Assembly (NCBI RefSeq): GCF_014646235.1
Contig: NZ_BMNB01000012.1
Coordinates: 62,001 to 126,000 of the forward strand
DNA from: Micromonospora sonchi
GTDB lineage: Bacteria > Actinomycetota > Actinomycetes > Mycobacteriales > Micromonosporaceae
Direction of reading: 5' to 3'
DNA: 64,000 nucleotides
Shown: positions 42,306 to 51,623 of the stretch, in pieces
How the letters are laid out: each line of letters opens with the position of its first letter
How positions within the stretch are numbered: the first letter of the stretch is position 1
Notes under the pieces: generated by a model
Databases searched by the model: none
What the model saw: only the letters and a program-made list of their open reading frames with translations
What the model was told of the DNA's origin: nothing
Translations under genes and position numbers: made by a program

Positions 42306-43421
42306 GTGACAGTTAAGCCCAATCATCGCCTTCGGCGAACGGCCCTGCCGGCGCTCGCGGCTTCCGCAGTTGCCGCCGTGGTCGCCACCTTGCTGTTCCT
42401 CAACGTGAGCGCGGCCAACGCGCAGGAAGCGCCGGTGGGCCTGGGGACGGCCGGCAACTTTTCCGTACTGGCCGGTGCTGAGCCCACCAACACCGGCCCG
42501 AGCTTCCTGGGCCAGAGCCTCGGGAGGTACCCAGGAAACACTGCGTCGGGCTTCGCGACGGCAACCATCGGCGGCGAAATCCACCTCGGCGACGCAGTCG
42601 CTCTACAGGCCCAGAGCGACCTGACCACGGCCTTCAATGACGCCGCCGGCCGGACCCCGTTCACCAACCTTCCCGCAGAACTCGGCGGCAACACCCTCAA
42701 CCCCGGGGTCTACCGGATCGGGGCCGCGCAGCTGACCGGGGCGTTGACGCTCAACGCCCAGGGCGACCCACAGGCTGTGTTCATCTTCCAGGTCGACTCC
42801 GCGCTCACCACAGCGTCGAACAGCAGCGTCGTCCTCATCAACGGCGCTTCGGCCTGCAACGTGTTCTGGAAGATCGGCAGTTCGGCGACACTCGGCACGG
42901 GCACCACCTTCGTGGGCACCATCATGGCCCAGGCGTCCATCACGATGGCCACGGGCGCGACTCTCCAAGGTCGCGCGTTGGCTCGAACCGCCGCCGTCAC
43001 CCTCGACACCAACGTCATTACCGCACCCGTGTGCGCTGCGCCTCCTGGGCCGTCCGGCCCGCCCGGCCCAACTGGCCCGCCCGGCCCATCTGGCCCGCCC
43101 GGCCCGTCCGGTAGCCCCGGTGTCCCGGGCAGCCCCGGTGTCCCGGGCAGCCCCGGCGTCCCAGGCAGCCCCGGCGCCCCAGGCAGCCCCGGCGCCCCAG
43201 GGCCGGCCGGCCCGTCTGGCCCGCCTGGTAGTCCCGGTGCCCCAGGGCCGGCCGGCCCATCTGGCCCGCCTGGCCCGCCTGGTCACCCTCACGGCAAGCA
43301 CAAAATCCTGCCGGTAACCGGTAGCAGCCAACTCCCGGTCCTGACCGGCACGGGAATTGGCATGGTCGCCCTCGGCGCGCTCATGTTCTTCCTCTCCCGC
43401 TATAGAACACGCAGGTCCTGA
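42306..43421 (+). CDS. LPVTG-anchored ice-binding-like protein with collagen-like stalk
   Basis: 371 residues; GTG 42306 follows GGAGGAT. Signal peptide to ~40 ([18 protein letters not shown], then SAANAQ). Residues 43-240 are a DUF3494/ice-binding beta-solenoid: [88 protein letters not shown] and [16 protein letters not shown] Gly-X-Y collagen-like region spans ~248-327, rich in [12 protein letters not shown] and GAPGPA. LPVTG at 335-339, a membrane helix and RTRRS form a sortase signal. It should stand off the wall; the head could bind ice, glycans or partners. No sortase gene is in the window. Confidence 0.85.
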   Translation: MTVKPNHRLRRTALPALAASAVAAVVATLLFLNVSAANAQEAPVGLGTAGNFSVLAGAEPTNTGPSFLGQSLGRYPGNTASGFATATIGGEIHLGDAVALQAQSDLTTAFNDAAGRTPFTNLPAELGGNTLNPGVYRIGAAQLTGALTLNAQGDPQAVFIFQVDSALTTASNSSVVLINGASACNVFWKIGSSATLGTGTTFVGTIMAQASITMATGATLQGRALARTAAVTLDTNVITAPVCAAPPGPSGPPGPTGPPGPSGPPGPSGSPGVPGSPGVPGSPGVPGSPGAPGSPGAPGPAGPSGPPGSPGAPGPAGPSGPPGPPGHPHGKHKILPVTGSSQLPVLTGTGIGMVALGALMFFLSRYRTRRS

Positions 43422-43427
43422 TCGGGA

Positions 43428-43456
43428 GGCCCGGCCGGTGACCCGCCGGCCGGGCC
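43428..43456 (+). terminator. Terminator of the LPVTG surface protein
   Basis: GGCCCGGCCGG and CCGGCCGGGCC pair perfectly around seven bases, just after the stop. Confidence 0.75.
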
Positions 43457-43745
43457 CCTCCAGATGCGCCAAGATCGGCAAGGAAGTCGGGGGCAGCGCA
43501 AGCCCTGACCGCATGCCGAGGTGGCGGCAGCTCGGCCAGCAGAGCGAGAATGGCCAGTCGGTCCGGCGTACCCTCGACGCCCGGGCGGACCGCACGGGCC
43601 GGCACCTCGGCCCAGGTTCCTCCCCGCCGCGACGGCCGGCAGCGGTCGTCCTAACCTCCTAAAACAGGAGTCGCGGGGTACGGGGTTGCCCGATCTACCG
43701 GACACCACCTGCACGTCGATGCCGTGGGCGGCGCCGCGTTCGACG

Positions 43746-43832
43746 CCCCGCGACGTCGTCTTCGTCAAGTGCCTGCCCCGCAACGCCACAGGGAAGACGC
43801 TCACCCGCGAACTGCGTCGCTACTACGGCTGA
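43746..43832 (+). pseudogene. 3' remnant of an acyl-CoA ligase gene
   Basis: The 87 bases up to TGA 43832 encode PRDVVFVKCLPRNATGKTL and TRELRRYYG, nearly identical to the end of the intact ligase at 42018-42105 (PRDVVFVKYLPRNATGKVL, TRELLRYYG). Nothing upstream matches the ligase, so only the last ~28 codons survive. The surface-protein gene lies between the two copies. The rest of this 668-base gap (43457-44089) holds no other gene I can support; a minus-strand open stretch near 43470-43600 has weak coding character. Confidence 0.7.
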
Positions 43833-43913
43833 GCACCGCCACCTCCGACTGCCCGCTCACGAGCGCCACTCCCGAGCCACGCTCGTCGCCACCCCAGTAC
43901 CAGCACTGACCAG

Positions 43914-43941
43914 GCATTGTCGGTCGCACAGCCGACAATGC
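43914..43941 (+). terminator. Hairpin downstream of the ligase remnant
   Basis: GCATTGTCGG pairs perfectly with CCGACAATGC around eight bases and is followed by GTCCCTTTC. It is then followed by AT-rich DNA (43950-44040), which may be the promoter of the next small gene. Confidence 0.6.
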
Positions 43942-44089
43942 GTCCCTTTCAGGCGGAATATTAAAATTATCATGGGAATCTCATCCGAGCTTTCCCATTG
44001 GCTTCTTCCCATAGATCTCTGTGTAATGAGACCTACCAACGTTGTCGGGCAACACCGGCGGCGGGCGGGATCGGGGAGGGCTGACCCAG

Positions 44090-44329
44090 ATGGCTGCGGC
44101 GAAGCGCAGAGCCGAGGAGAGCGGGCGCGACGACGCTCGGGAGAGGCTGTATTTGATCCGCGCCACCTACGTCAGCGCCGTCGTGGCGCTCCTGGCCGTG
44201 GTGTTGCTGGCCTTCCTAGGCGGATGTAGCGAGGCCGAAGGCACGGCCACGGCCGGCATGGCCGCCGTCGGCGCGATCATGACCGCCGCGTTCGGCGTCG
44301 CGGCCGCGTACGCGCGAAGCAAACGTTAA
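44090..44329 (+). CDS. Small two-helix membrane protein
   Basis: 79 residues from ATG 44090; GGGGAGGG lies ten bases upstream, which decides the start over TTG 44042. A charged N-terminus (MAAAKRRAEESGRDDARERL) precedes two hydrophobic helices (TYVSAVVALLAVVLLAFLGG and TAGMAAVGAIMTAAFGVAAA) and a basic end. No family is recognised. Its TAA stop is the first GTTAA of a dispersed repeat. The upstream region is AT-rich relative to its surroundings. Confidence 0.55.
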   Translation: MAAAKRRAEESGRDDARERLYLIRATYVSAVVALLAVVLLAFLGGCSEAEGTATAGMAAVGAIMTAAFGVAAAYARSKR

Positions 44330-44405
44330 TTAGAAGGGGCCCTTTCCTATGTTAAAAAGGGGCCCTTCCTATGCACGAGGCGTTAAGAAGGGGCCCCTCC
44401 TTACA
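44325..44405. repeat. GGGGCCC dispersed repeat, copy 4 (three half-units)
   Basis: AAGGGGCCCTTTCCTATGTT, AAAAAGGGGCCCTTCCTATG and GTTAAGAAGGGGCCCCTCC occur in tandem, one unit more than other copies. The left end supplies the stop of the small membrane gene and the right end lies four bases from the stop of the converging AAA+ gene. Confidence 0.85.
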
Positions 44406-44408
44406 CCC

Positions 44409-47400
44409 TTACCGCTCGGCGGTGCGGCCGATGGCGGCGGCTACGGTGCTGACGCGGTCGGCGAGCAGGCCGAGGGCGCCGACGGCACGGTCCACCGGGT
44501 CGTCGCCGGCACCGCCGAGGGCCTTGGAGCGCTGGTAGGCGTCCTTCACCTCGGCCCAGCGGCGGGCCTGGTCGGGGGTGAGTCGGCCGCGCAGCTCGGC
44601 GAGCTTGAGCAGGTTCGCCTCGGCGCCGGACGCCAGGGTCTGCGCCTCGCCCAGGTAGTGGTCGTCGATCACCGCTTCCAGCTCGTCGTCGGTGAGCACG
44701 GGGACGACCCGCTCGGCCAGCTTGTTCATGTTGCGGTACGACCCCTGGAGCTGGAACGGCGGCTCGGTGCGCGCGGCGTCGGACTGCGCCGCCGAGGCGA
44801 TGTACGCCTGGTTGTTGGTGAGCACCACCTGCTGCACCCGCAGCAGCTTGCGCAGAACCGAGACGATCTGCTCCAGCTCCACCGGCGGGTACGGGTGGGA
44901 CAGCTGGTCGGGCCGCACGGAGTCGTCGCCGCGCGCCATCCGGACCAGCAGCTCCAGGTCGGCGCGGTCCCGCCCGGACAGCGGCGCCAGCACCGGGTTG
45001 GCGATCAGCGCGTTCTCGATGTAGCTGAGCGCGAAGACCTCCTCCCGGCCGGAGAGCACGTCGCCGAGGTTCCACACGTCGGCCCGGTTGGCGAGCATGT
45101 CGGGGATCCGGAACCGCCGCCCCGACTCGGTGTACGGGTTACCGGCCATGCACACCGCGAAGCGTTTGCCGCGCAGGTCGTAGGTGCGGGTGCGGCCGTC
45201 CCAGACGCCCTCCATCCGGCGCTGCCCGTCGCAGAGCGAGATGAACTTCTGCAACAGTTCCGGGTTGGTGTGCTGGATGTCGTCCAGGTAGAGCAGCACG
45301 TTGTTGCCCAACTCCAGGGCGAAGGAGATCTTCTCCACCTCCTGCCGGGCGGTGGCGTCGGGCGCCTCGGCCGGGTCCAGCGAGGTGACCTTCGAACCCA
45401 GGGCCGGGCCGTTGACCTTGACGAAGACCAAGCCGAGCCGGCTGGCCACGTACTCCATCAGGGTGGTCTTGCCGTAGCCGGGCGGCGAGATGAGCAGCAG
45501 CAGGCCGGACTGGTCGACCCGCTTGTCGTCCCCGGTCGCGCCGAGCTGCCGGGCCAGATTGTCGCCGATCAGCGGCAGGTACACCTCGTCGAGCAGCCGG
45601 TTGCGGACGAAGGCGTTCATCACCTTTGGTCGGTACTCCGCCAGCCGCAGCCGGTCCCGCTCGGCGTCCACCAGCGTGTTGCGTCGCCGCTGGTAGTCCC
45701 GGTACGCGGGCACCACCTCGGTGCGGAACGCGCGGGTACGGGCCAGCGTCTCGTCCAGCCGTACGCCCAGCGTGGAGCCCTCGATGCGTGGGTGCGCGCC
45801 GAGCAGCCCGCCGACCGTCTCCGTCATGGTGGCCGCGCTGTCCCGGCGGGGCAGCTCGGGGCCGCACAGCTCGACGGCGATCGCCTCCGGCAGGTCGTAC
45901 CCGGACAGGTCGCCGTCGTCGGTGGCGAGGAACGCGGTCAGCCACGCCGCCACCAGCTGATACCGGCCGGCCAGGTCGGCGCCGAGCGCCCGCAGGTCGT
46001 CGTCGAACTCCCGGGAGGACCGCGACTGCGGACCGCCGAGCGCCCGCCGGAACCGGTCGAGCAGGACCCGCGCCCCGCCTCCGGTGACGAACCGCACCGG
46101 AGGTGCGGACAGCTCCTCGAACAGGTACTCGCCGGCCAGGCCGGTCCCGCCGGCCGGCAACGGCAGGCCGGCGGCGTGCAGGAAGTCGCCGATCGCCTCG
46201 GCCAGTTGGCCGCAGAGCCGGTCGGCGGCGTCCTCGCCGTCCGGGCGGCCGAACCGCTGCCGGGCCCGGGCCAGCGAGGCGGCCCGGGCGGTCCAGGCCG
46301 CGCCGGTCGGCTCGTCGGTGCCGTACCGCCAGAAGAGCTGGGCGGCGGCCCGGTCGGTCGGCGGGTAGCGCAGCAGCCCCGCGCCGGTGTGCAGGCGCAG
46401 CAGCACCCGCAGGATCTCGGCCGCGTCGTGGTCGTGCACGCCGCGCTCGTACCCCTCGTCGTAGCGGGTCTCGGCGACCCGCCGGACCAGCTCCCGCAGC
46501 CCGTCGCCGTTCACCGCCGCAGCGTGCAGCGCGTCCAGGGTGAGGCCGTCGCGGCCCGCCTCGGCGGCGGCCAGGATCGTGGTGGCCAGGTGCTCCGCCC
46601 GGTACACCTGCGCCGACTCGGAGACCAGCAGTTGGTCCCAGAACCGTCGGGTCTGCTGGAACTCCTCGTCACAAACCGGGGAGCGGTAGTCGGTGCCGGT
46701 CACGGCGACCGCCATCCGGCCATCGTGCGGCACCACGGCCACGTCGATCGGCTGGGTGTTGACCGCGAAGCGGTGCCGGCCCAGCCGGATCGTCTCGCCG
46801 CCGTCGGCGTACAGGTCGAGTCGGTCGCGCAGGCCGCGCCCGGCCTCCTGGCGGGCGGCCCGCACCCGGCCGTCCAGCTCCTCGGCCCGCACCGCGTCGC
46901 CGAGCGTACGCAGCTCCTCGACCACCATACGCAGCTTGCCCACCATCGGGTCGGCCGCGAAGTAGGTGTTGATCTCGTCCAGCGAGCCCAGTGTGCCGGC
47001 CCGCCGCTGCACGCTGACCAGGATCCGGTCGGCCGAGGCGACCAGCCGGTCGGCCCGCCGGGCCCGCTCGTCCAGCAGCGCCTGCTTGCGGCTGGAGAAT
47101 GCCTCGTAGATGTCGGTTCGCCGGGTGGCCAGCTCGGCGAGGAAGTCGTCGAACTCGCCGAAGCGGGACTCCAGATCCTCCACCCGCAGCAGCAGCCGGC
47201 CGAGCTGCTCGTCGCAGCGCTCGGCGGTGTCCGCCGCCGCCAACGCCCCGGTCACCGCCTGCCCGAGCAGGGCGAACTCAGCGGCGAAGCCGGCTCGGCC
47301 CTCCGCGGCGGCCAGCTCGCGGCGCCGCTTGTCGAGCACGGCACGGGCCCGGTTGACCGCGCCGAGCACCTCGCCGACCCGGCCCAGAATGCCGGTGCGG

Positions 47401-49439
47401 ACGGTCGCGTCGGCGATGTCCAGCCCGCCCACCACCTCGGTGATGGTCTGCAGGCCGTCGGTGCGGGCGGCAAGCTCCTCACTGACGCTGCCGGACTCGG
47501 CCACCGTGGCGATCTCGGCGGACCGCGCGGCGAGCCGCTCCACGTCCTGCTGGTAGCCGGCGAGCGCCTCGTCGCGGCGGAGGAACTCCACCGCCCGCCG
47601 GCCGGCCACCGCCAGTTCCTCGTCCATCTGGCCGGCCAGTTCGTCGATCCGGTCGTGGTCGACGTAGCGCAGCTCGCGCAACGTCTCCAGGTGCCCGCGT
47701 GCCCGGCGCAGGCCACCGAGCTGGGCGACCCAGTCGTCGGCGGTCAGCGGCGCCTCGCCCCGGGCCCGACGGGCCAACGAGGCGATCTGCTCGGCGCTGG
47801 CGTCCACTTCGGCCCGCGCCCGCTCGGTGAGCGTACGGACCTTCTCGTGTTCCTCCAGCACGGTGGTGGCGGTGCGCCGCAGCCCAGCCAACGGCGTGGC
47901 CAGGTCACCGAGTTCGTCGTCACCGAGCCAGTGGTAGTGGTCGGCGATCCGGGCACAGGCGGCGATCAGCGCCTCGTACACCTCGGCGGTGGCGGTGCCG
48001 TCGACCATCCGGGTCACCGAGAGGGTGTCCGAGATGCCGCGTACCAGGTCGGCGTTGCCGACCCGCTCCAGCGGCCCGGTCCCGGCCGGCTGCCCGGCGG
48101 CGTACGCGTCGGAGACGTACGGCGTCTGCCAGATCTGCATCGGGTGGACCCGGGTGGGCTCCTCGGAGACCGCCCGGAACACCACCAGTGTGCCGTCGTC
48201 GAAGAGCGAGAACCCGTGGCACGGGATCGGCGCGGCCACCTCCTTGCGGATCGCGTTGTACGGCAGCAGCAGCGAACGCCCGTCGGCCCGGGCGTGGAAG
48301 ACGTAGAGCACGTCCTCGCCGTTCGGCGACCGCACCACCCGCTCGAACTCCAGGTCGGCGACCTCGGTGTCGAAGGTACGCGTGACGCCGGTGGCCAGGT
48401 GGTAACCGCCCGGGAAGATGATGCCGTGGTCATCGGGCAGCCGCTGGCAGGCGACCCCGATGCCGTCGAGCCGGATCACCTCCCGGCTCAGCGTGTTGAA
48501 GACCAGGTGTCGCCACTGCGTCTCCTTGTACGGCCGCAGCCGCAACAGGATCAGCGGACCCACCCGGGCCCAGTGCACGTCGGCGTCGGCCAGGCTCTGC
48601 AACGGCTCGTCCACCGGCTCGCTGTAGATGCCCTCGCCGACCTCGGTGTTGTTCTCCACCTTCACGGTCAGCGTCCCGCCCACCGTCTCGACGAAGACCT
48701 CGCCGTCGATGGAGATGTGCGGATGCCGGCCGAGGACGTGGTCCTCCCGGGTGGTCTCGATCCACTCGAAGTCGTGGCTCGGCGGGAAGATGTGATCCCG
48801 CTCGCCCCGGCTGTCCAGGTACTCCGGCACCCCGTCGACGCCGACCTGCCAGCGCAGCACCCGGATGTCCTCGGTGCGCGGCCCGGTCTGGAACACCGCC
48901 AACAGCCGGCCGTCGACCCGGCGCAGCTGCAGCAGCCGGGCCTGCCGGTAGTAGCGGTACAGCTCGGAGAAGTCGCGGACGAACTGTGGGTGGCGCAGCA
49001 GGCCGGGCAGCTCGTCGTGGCCGGCCTCGTCGAACCGGAACGCGTCCGCCCCGTTGCCGGGCTCGTGGACGAACCGGTGCAGCGAGAAGACGTCGTCGAC
49101 GCTCGTCTCCGGCTTCAGCCCGATGAAGACGTTGTAGCCGAAGAGCATCAGCCCGCCGACGGAGACGATGTCCCGGGGCACGCAGTTGTGCTCGGTGCGG
49201 ATCCGCTCGGTGCTGCGCAGCCGCAGCTGGGTGCTGCCGAAGACCTCCAGCCGGCGGGCGTTGAGCCGCTCCGCCCGCCGGGCCAGCTCGGTGGCCTGCG
49301 CGGCGAGCCGCTTGCGCAGCACCTCGTAGCTGCCGTCGTCCAGCCCCGGCCGACCGCTCTGGGACCCGGCGGTGTCCGCCGGTCCGGCGTCACCGGGCGT
49401 ACGCCCCGCGGCCACCGGACCGGCGGTCGGGTCACTCAC
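44409..49439 (-). CDS. Giant AAA+ ATPase (DUF3686/'DNA repair ATPase' type)
   Basis: 1676 residues. The N-terminal ~450 residues form a beta-rich DUF3686-like region (YEVLRKRLAAQATELARRAE, GLMLFGYNVFIGLKPETSVDD, HPHISIDGEVFVETVGGTLT, YLFNTLSR-like WRHLVFNTLSREVIRLDGIG). A long helical, coiled-coil-like middle (~480-1250) follows, including LARRARGEAPLTADD and ADRLVASADRILVSVQRRAG. The C-terminal AAA+ module has Walker A PPGYGKTTLMEYV (~1318), Walker B LLYLDDIQHTNPELLQ and AVCMAGNPYTESGRRFRIPDM (sensor 1/MoxR-like). It overlaps the flotillin gene by eight bases. Proteins of this size accompany flotillin genes elsewhere; a DNA-repair role is only a database label. Possibly a membrane-stress or defence machine. 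Confidence 0.85.
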   Translation of the reverse strand: MSDPTAGPVAAGRTPGDAGPADTAGSQSGRPGLDDGSYEVLRKRLAAQATELARRAERLNARRLEVFGSTQLRLRSTERIRTEHNCVPRDIVSVGGLMLFGYNVFIGLKPETSVDDVFSLHRFVHEPGNGADAFRFDEAGHDELPGLLRHPQFVRDFSELYRYYRQARLLQLRRVDGRLLAVFQTGPRTEDIRVLRWQVGVDGVPEYLDSRGERDHIFPPSHDFEWIETTREDHVLGRHPHISIDGEVFVETVGGTLTVKVENNTEVGEGIYSEPVDEPLQSLADADVHWARVGPLILLRLRPYKETQWRHLVFNTLSREVIRLDGIGVACQRLPDDHGIIFPGGYHLATGVTRTFDTEVADLEFERVVRSPNGEDVLYVFHARADGRSLLLPYNAIRKEVAAPIPCHGFSLFDDGTLVVFRAVSEEPTRVHPMQIWQTPYVSDAYAAGQPAGTGPLERVGNADLVRGISDTLSVTRMVDGTATAEVYEALIAACARIADHYHWLGDDELGDLATPLAGLRRTATTVLEEHEKVRTLTERARAEVDASAEQIASLARRARGEAPLTADDWVAQLGGLRRARGHLETLRELRYVDHDRIDELAGQMDEELAVAGRRAVEFLRRDEALAGYQQDVERLAARSAEIATVAESGSVSEELAARTDGLQTITEVVGGLDIADATVRTGILGRVGEVLGAVNRARAVLDKRRRELAAAEGRAGFAAEFALLGQAVTGALAAADTAERCDEQLGRLLLRVEDLESRFGEFDDFLAELATRRTDIYEAFSSRKQALLDERARRADRLVASADRILVSVQRRAGTLGSLDEINTYFAADPMVGKLRMVVEELRTLGDAVRAEELDGRVRAARQEAGRGLRDRLDLYADGGETIRLGRHRFAVNTQPIDVAVVPHDGRMAVAVTGTDYRSPVCDEEFQQTRRFWDQLLVSESAQVYRAEHLATTILAAAEAGRDGLTLDALHAAAVNGDGLRELVRRVAETRYDEGYERGVHDHDAAEILRVLLRLHTGAGLLRYPPTDRAAAQLFWRYGTDEPTGAAWTARAASLARARQRFGRPDGEDAADRLCGQLAEAIGDFLHAAGLPLPAGGTGLAGEYLFEELSAPPVRFVTGGGARVLLDRFRRALGGPQSRSSREFDDDLRALGADLAGRYQLVAAWLTAFLATDDGDLSGYDLPEAIAVELCGPELPRRDSAATMTETVGGLLGAHPRIEGSTLGVRLDETLARTRAFRTEVVPAYRDYQRRRNTLVDAERDRLRLAEYRPKVMNAFVRNRLLDEVYLPLIGDNLARQLGATGDDKRVDQSGLLLLISPPGYGKTTLMEYVASRLGLVFVKVNGPALGSKVTSLDPAEAPDATARQEVEKISFALELGNNVLLYLDDIQHTNPELLQKFISLCDGQRRMEGVWDGRTRTYDLRGKRFAVCMAGNPYTESGRRFRIPDMLANRADVWNLGDVLSGREEVFALSYIENALIANPVLAPLSGRDRADLELLVRMARGDDSVRPDQLSHPYPPVELEQIVSVLRKLLRVQQVVLTNNQAYIASAAQSDAARTEPPFQLQGSYRNMNKLAERVVPVLTDDELEAVIDDHYLGEAQTLASGAEANLLKLAELRGRLTPDQARRWAEVKDAYQRSKALGGAGDDPVDRAVGALGLLADRVSTVAAAIGRTAER

Positions 49440-51453
49440 CGGCGCGCTCCCGCGAGCCCGTCAGGGCGGCGACCGGGGTCTCCGCCACACCCAGGCGCTG
49501 CGCGGCCTTCAGCAGCTCCTGGAGCTTGCCCTGGTCGGCCCCGCCGGAACGCATCTGCTGCATCAGGAACGCCGACAGGGTGAGGTTCTGCACGTCGGCG
49601 CTGTGCAGCGAACCGACCATCCGGGTGAGGTCCTCGGTGAAGTTGGCGCTGCCGTCCAGCCACGGCTGGGCCAGGTTCTTCGCCACGTCCGAGTGGGCCA
49701 CGAAACTGTCCACGCTCTTGCCGAACGAGATCGAGCTGAGCAGCCGGTCGAAGAAGACGCTGTCCCCACCGACGATGTCGATGTTCGCCTTCTCCAGGCC
49801 GGTGGCCACCAGCGCCGCCTGTGCCTCGGCGACCTGCCGCTGGGTGTCCAGCCCGGCCAGCCGGACCTCCTTCTCCAACTCCAGGCGCAGCCGGTACTCC
49901 TCGTGCTCCCGGGTCGCGTCGTCCAGCGCCGCCATCGCGGCGGCCTTCTCGGTGAGGCCCTCGGCCTCGCCCTTCAGCTTCTCGCGCACCGCGTCGGCGG
50001 CGGCGATCGCCTTCTCCCGCTCCACGGCGGCCTCCGCGCGACCGACCTTCTCGATCGCCTCGGCGCTGCGCTCCTGGACCTGCACCTCGGCCAGGCCGGC
50101 CGCCGCCGACTCGGCCTGGATCCCCTCGGCCAGCCGGATCTTCGCCCGGGCCTCCAGCTCCGCGGCCTGCTGACGGGCCTCGGCCAGCACCAGTTCCTCG
50201 CGGGCCTTGTGCTTGGCCGCCGCCTCGGCCGCCTCCGCCGCCTTGATGTCCTTGACCAGGTTCTCCTGCGCCTCGGCCTCGGCCTGGATCACCACCGCCT
50301 GGCGGGTCCGCTCGGCCTCCTCGACCACCCGCAGCCGCTTGATGTTCTCCTCTTGCTCGGCCACGGTCTTCTCCACCGCGATCCGCTCCCGGACGACCTC
50401 GGCGATGGCCCGCTTCTCCGCCTCGACCTCCTTGTCCTTGGAAATCGTGCTCAGCTCGGTCTCCCGCTCCCGGCTGATCACCTCGAGCAGGCGGTCCTTC
50501 TCGATCCGCTCGGTCTCGATGGCGATGACCCGCTCGCGGTTCTTCTCCGCGACCGCGATCTCCCGGGCCCGGTTCTCGTGCTGGACGCCCAACTGCTCGT
50601 CGGTACGGATGTTCGCGGTCTCGGCCCGCAGCCGCTCCTCGGCGCGTACCCGGGTGACCTCGGCTTCCTCGCGGGCCCGCACGGTCTCGATCTCCCGGCG
50701 CTGCTTGGCCTCGGCGTCCGCCTGGCGCCGCTCCAGCTCCAGGATCGCCTCCTTGGCGTCCACGTTCTGGCGGGTGATCTCCTTCTCCTCGCTGCGCCGG
50801 AACTCGTTGGTCCGGACGTTCTCCTGCGAGGTCAGCTCGGTGATCTTCCGGATGCCCTGGGCGTCGAGGATGTTGGCCGGGTCGAGTTGCGCCATCGGCG
50901 TCTGCTCCAGGAAGTCGATCGCCGCGTCCTCCAGGCTGTAGCCGTTGAGGTCGGTGCCGATCACCCGGATGATCTGGTCCCGGAACTCGTCGCGCTTGGT
51001 GTAGAGGTCGACGAAGTCGAGTTGCTTACCGACCGTCTTCAGCGCCTCGGAGAACTTCGCGTTGAACAGTTCCTGCAACGTCTCCCGGTCGCTGGCCCGC
51101 GCGGTGCCTATCGCCTGCGCCACCTTGACGACGTCCTCAATCGTCTTGTTGACCCGGACGAAGAAGGTGATCCGGATGTCGGCGCGGATGTTGTCCCGAC
51201 AGATCAGGCCCTCGTTGCCGGTCCGTTCGATGTCGATCGTCTTGACCGAGATGTCCATGGTCTCGGCCTTGTGCAGTACGGGCAGCACGACCGCGCCGGT
51301 GAAGGTCACGTCGACCCGCCGGATCTTGGAGATGATCAGCGCTTTGCCCTGCTCGACCTTGCGGAACAACCGACTGACCATGAACACCACGCCGAGCGCG
51401 ACGAGCAGGACGACGGCGAGGAGTACACCGATTCCGGTGGTGATGACATCCAT
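49432..51453 (-). CDS. Flotillin-like SPFH protein (YqiK type)
   Basis: 673 residues. One N-terminal membrane helix (TGIGVLLAVVLLVALGVVFM), then an SPFH/band-7 domain (~30-215: VEQGKALIISKIRRVDVTF, NIRADIRITFFVRVNK, LQELFNAKFSEALKTVGKQL). A very long charged coiled coil (~215-560) is rich in Glu/Ala/Arg, for example REIAVAEKNRERVIAIETER. The last ~90 residues (NIDIVGGDSVFFDRLL, MRSGGADQGKLQELL) are typical of YqiK-like flotillins. It should form ring- or cage-like assemblies on the membrane. It is between an NfeD-like gene upstream and the overlapping AAA+ gene downstream. ATG 51453 has no strong ribosome site. Confidence 0.92.
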   Translation of the reverse strand: MDVITTGIGVLLAVVLLVALGVVFMVSRLFRKVEQGKALIISKIRRVDVTFTGAVVLPVLHKAETMDISVKTIDIERTGNEGLICRDNIRADIRITFFVRVNKTIEDVVKVAQAIGTARASDRETLQELFNAKFSEALKTVGKQLDFVDLYTKRDEFRDQIIRVIGTDLNGYSLEDAAIDFLEQTPMAQLDPANILDAQGIRKITELTSQENVRTNEFRRSEEKEITRQNVDAKEAILELERRQADAEAKQRREIETVRAREEAEVTRVRAEERLRAETANIRTDEQLGVQHENRAREIAVAEKNRERVIAIETERIEKDRLLEVISRERETELSTISKDKEVEAEKRAIAEVVRERIAVEKTVAEQEENIKRLRVVEEAERTRQAVVIQAEAEAQENLVKDIKAAEAAEAAAKHKAREELVLAEARQQAAELEARAKIRLAEGIQAESAAAGLAEVQVQERSAEAIEKVGRAEAAVEREKAIAAADAVREKLKGEAEGLTEKAAAMAALDDATREHEEYRLRLELEKEVRLAGLDTQRQVAEAQAALVATGLEKANIDIVGGDSVFFDRLLSSISFGKSVDSFVAHSDVAKNLAQPWLDGSANFTEDLTRMVGSLHSADVQNLTLSAFLMQQMRSGGADQGKLQELLKAAQRLGVAETPVAALTGSRERAGE

Positions 51454-51623
51454 GACTTGGGCGCGCGGGCGGTGACGGCCGGCGGATGAGCCGCAGGTGC
51501 CCGCGCATCCTCCTTTCGAGGTGTCTCGAGGGGCAGCGTGGGACAGGCCGGCGGTGGGGGTTGATCCGGCTGTCCCGGTTGACGTCGGGGTGATCCGCGG
51601 ACGGCGCGTCTCACCAGAGGCGG

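Noticed and set aside
43460..43740. Minus-strand gene in the gap after the surface protein
   Set aside because: A frame near 43470-43600 is open but overlaps a terminator, has no start signal and no recognisable family.
44349..49583. 1744-codon open frame on the plus strand
   Set aside because: It is antisense to the AAA+ ATPase gene over its full length and its translation is low-complexity Val/Gly/Arg/His/Gln sequence typical of the complement of GC3-rich codons.
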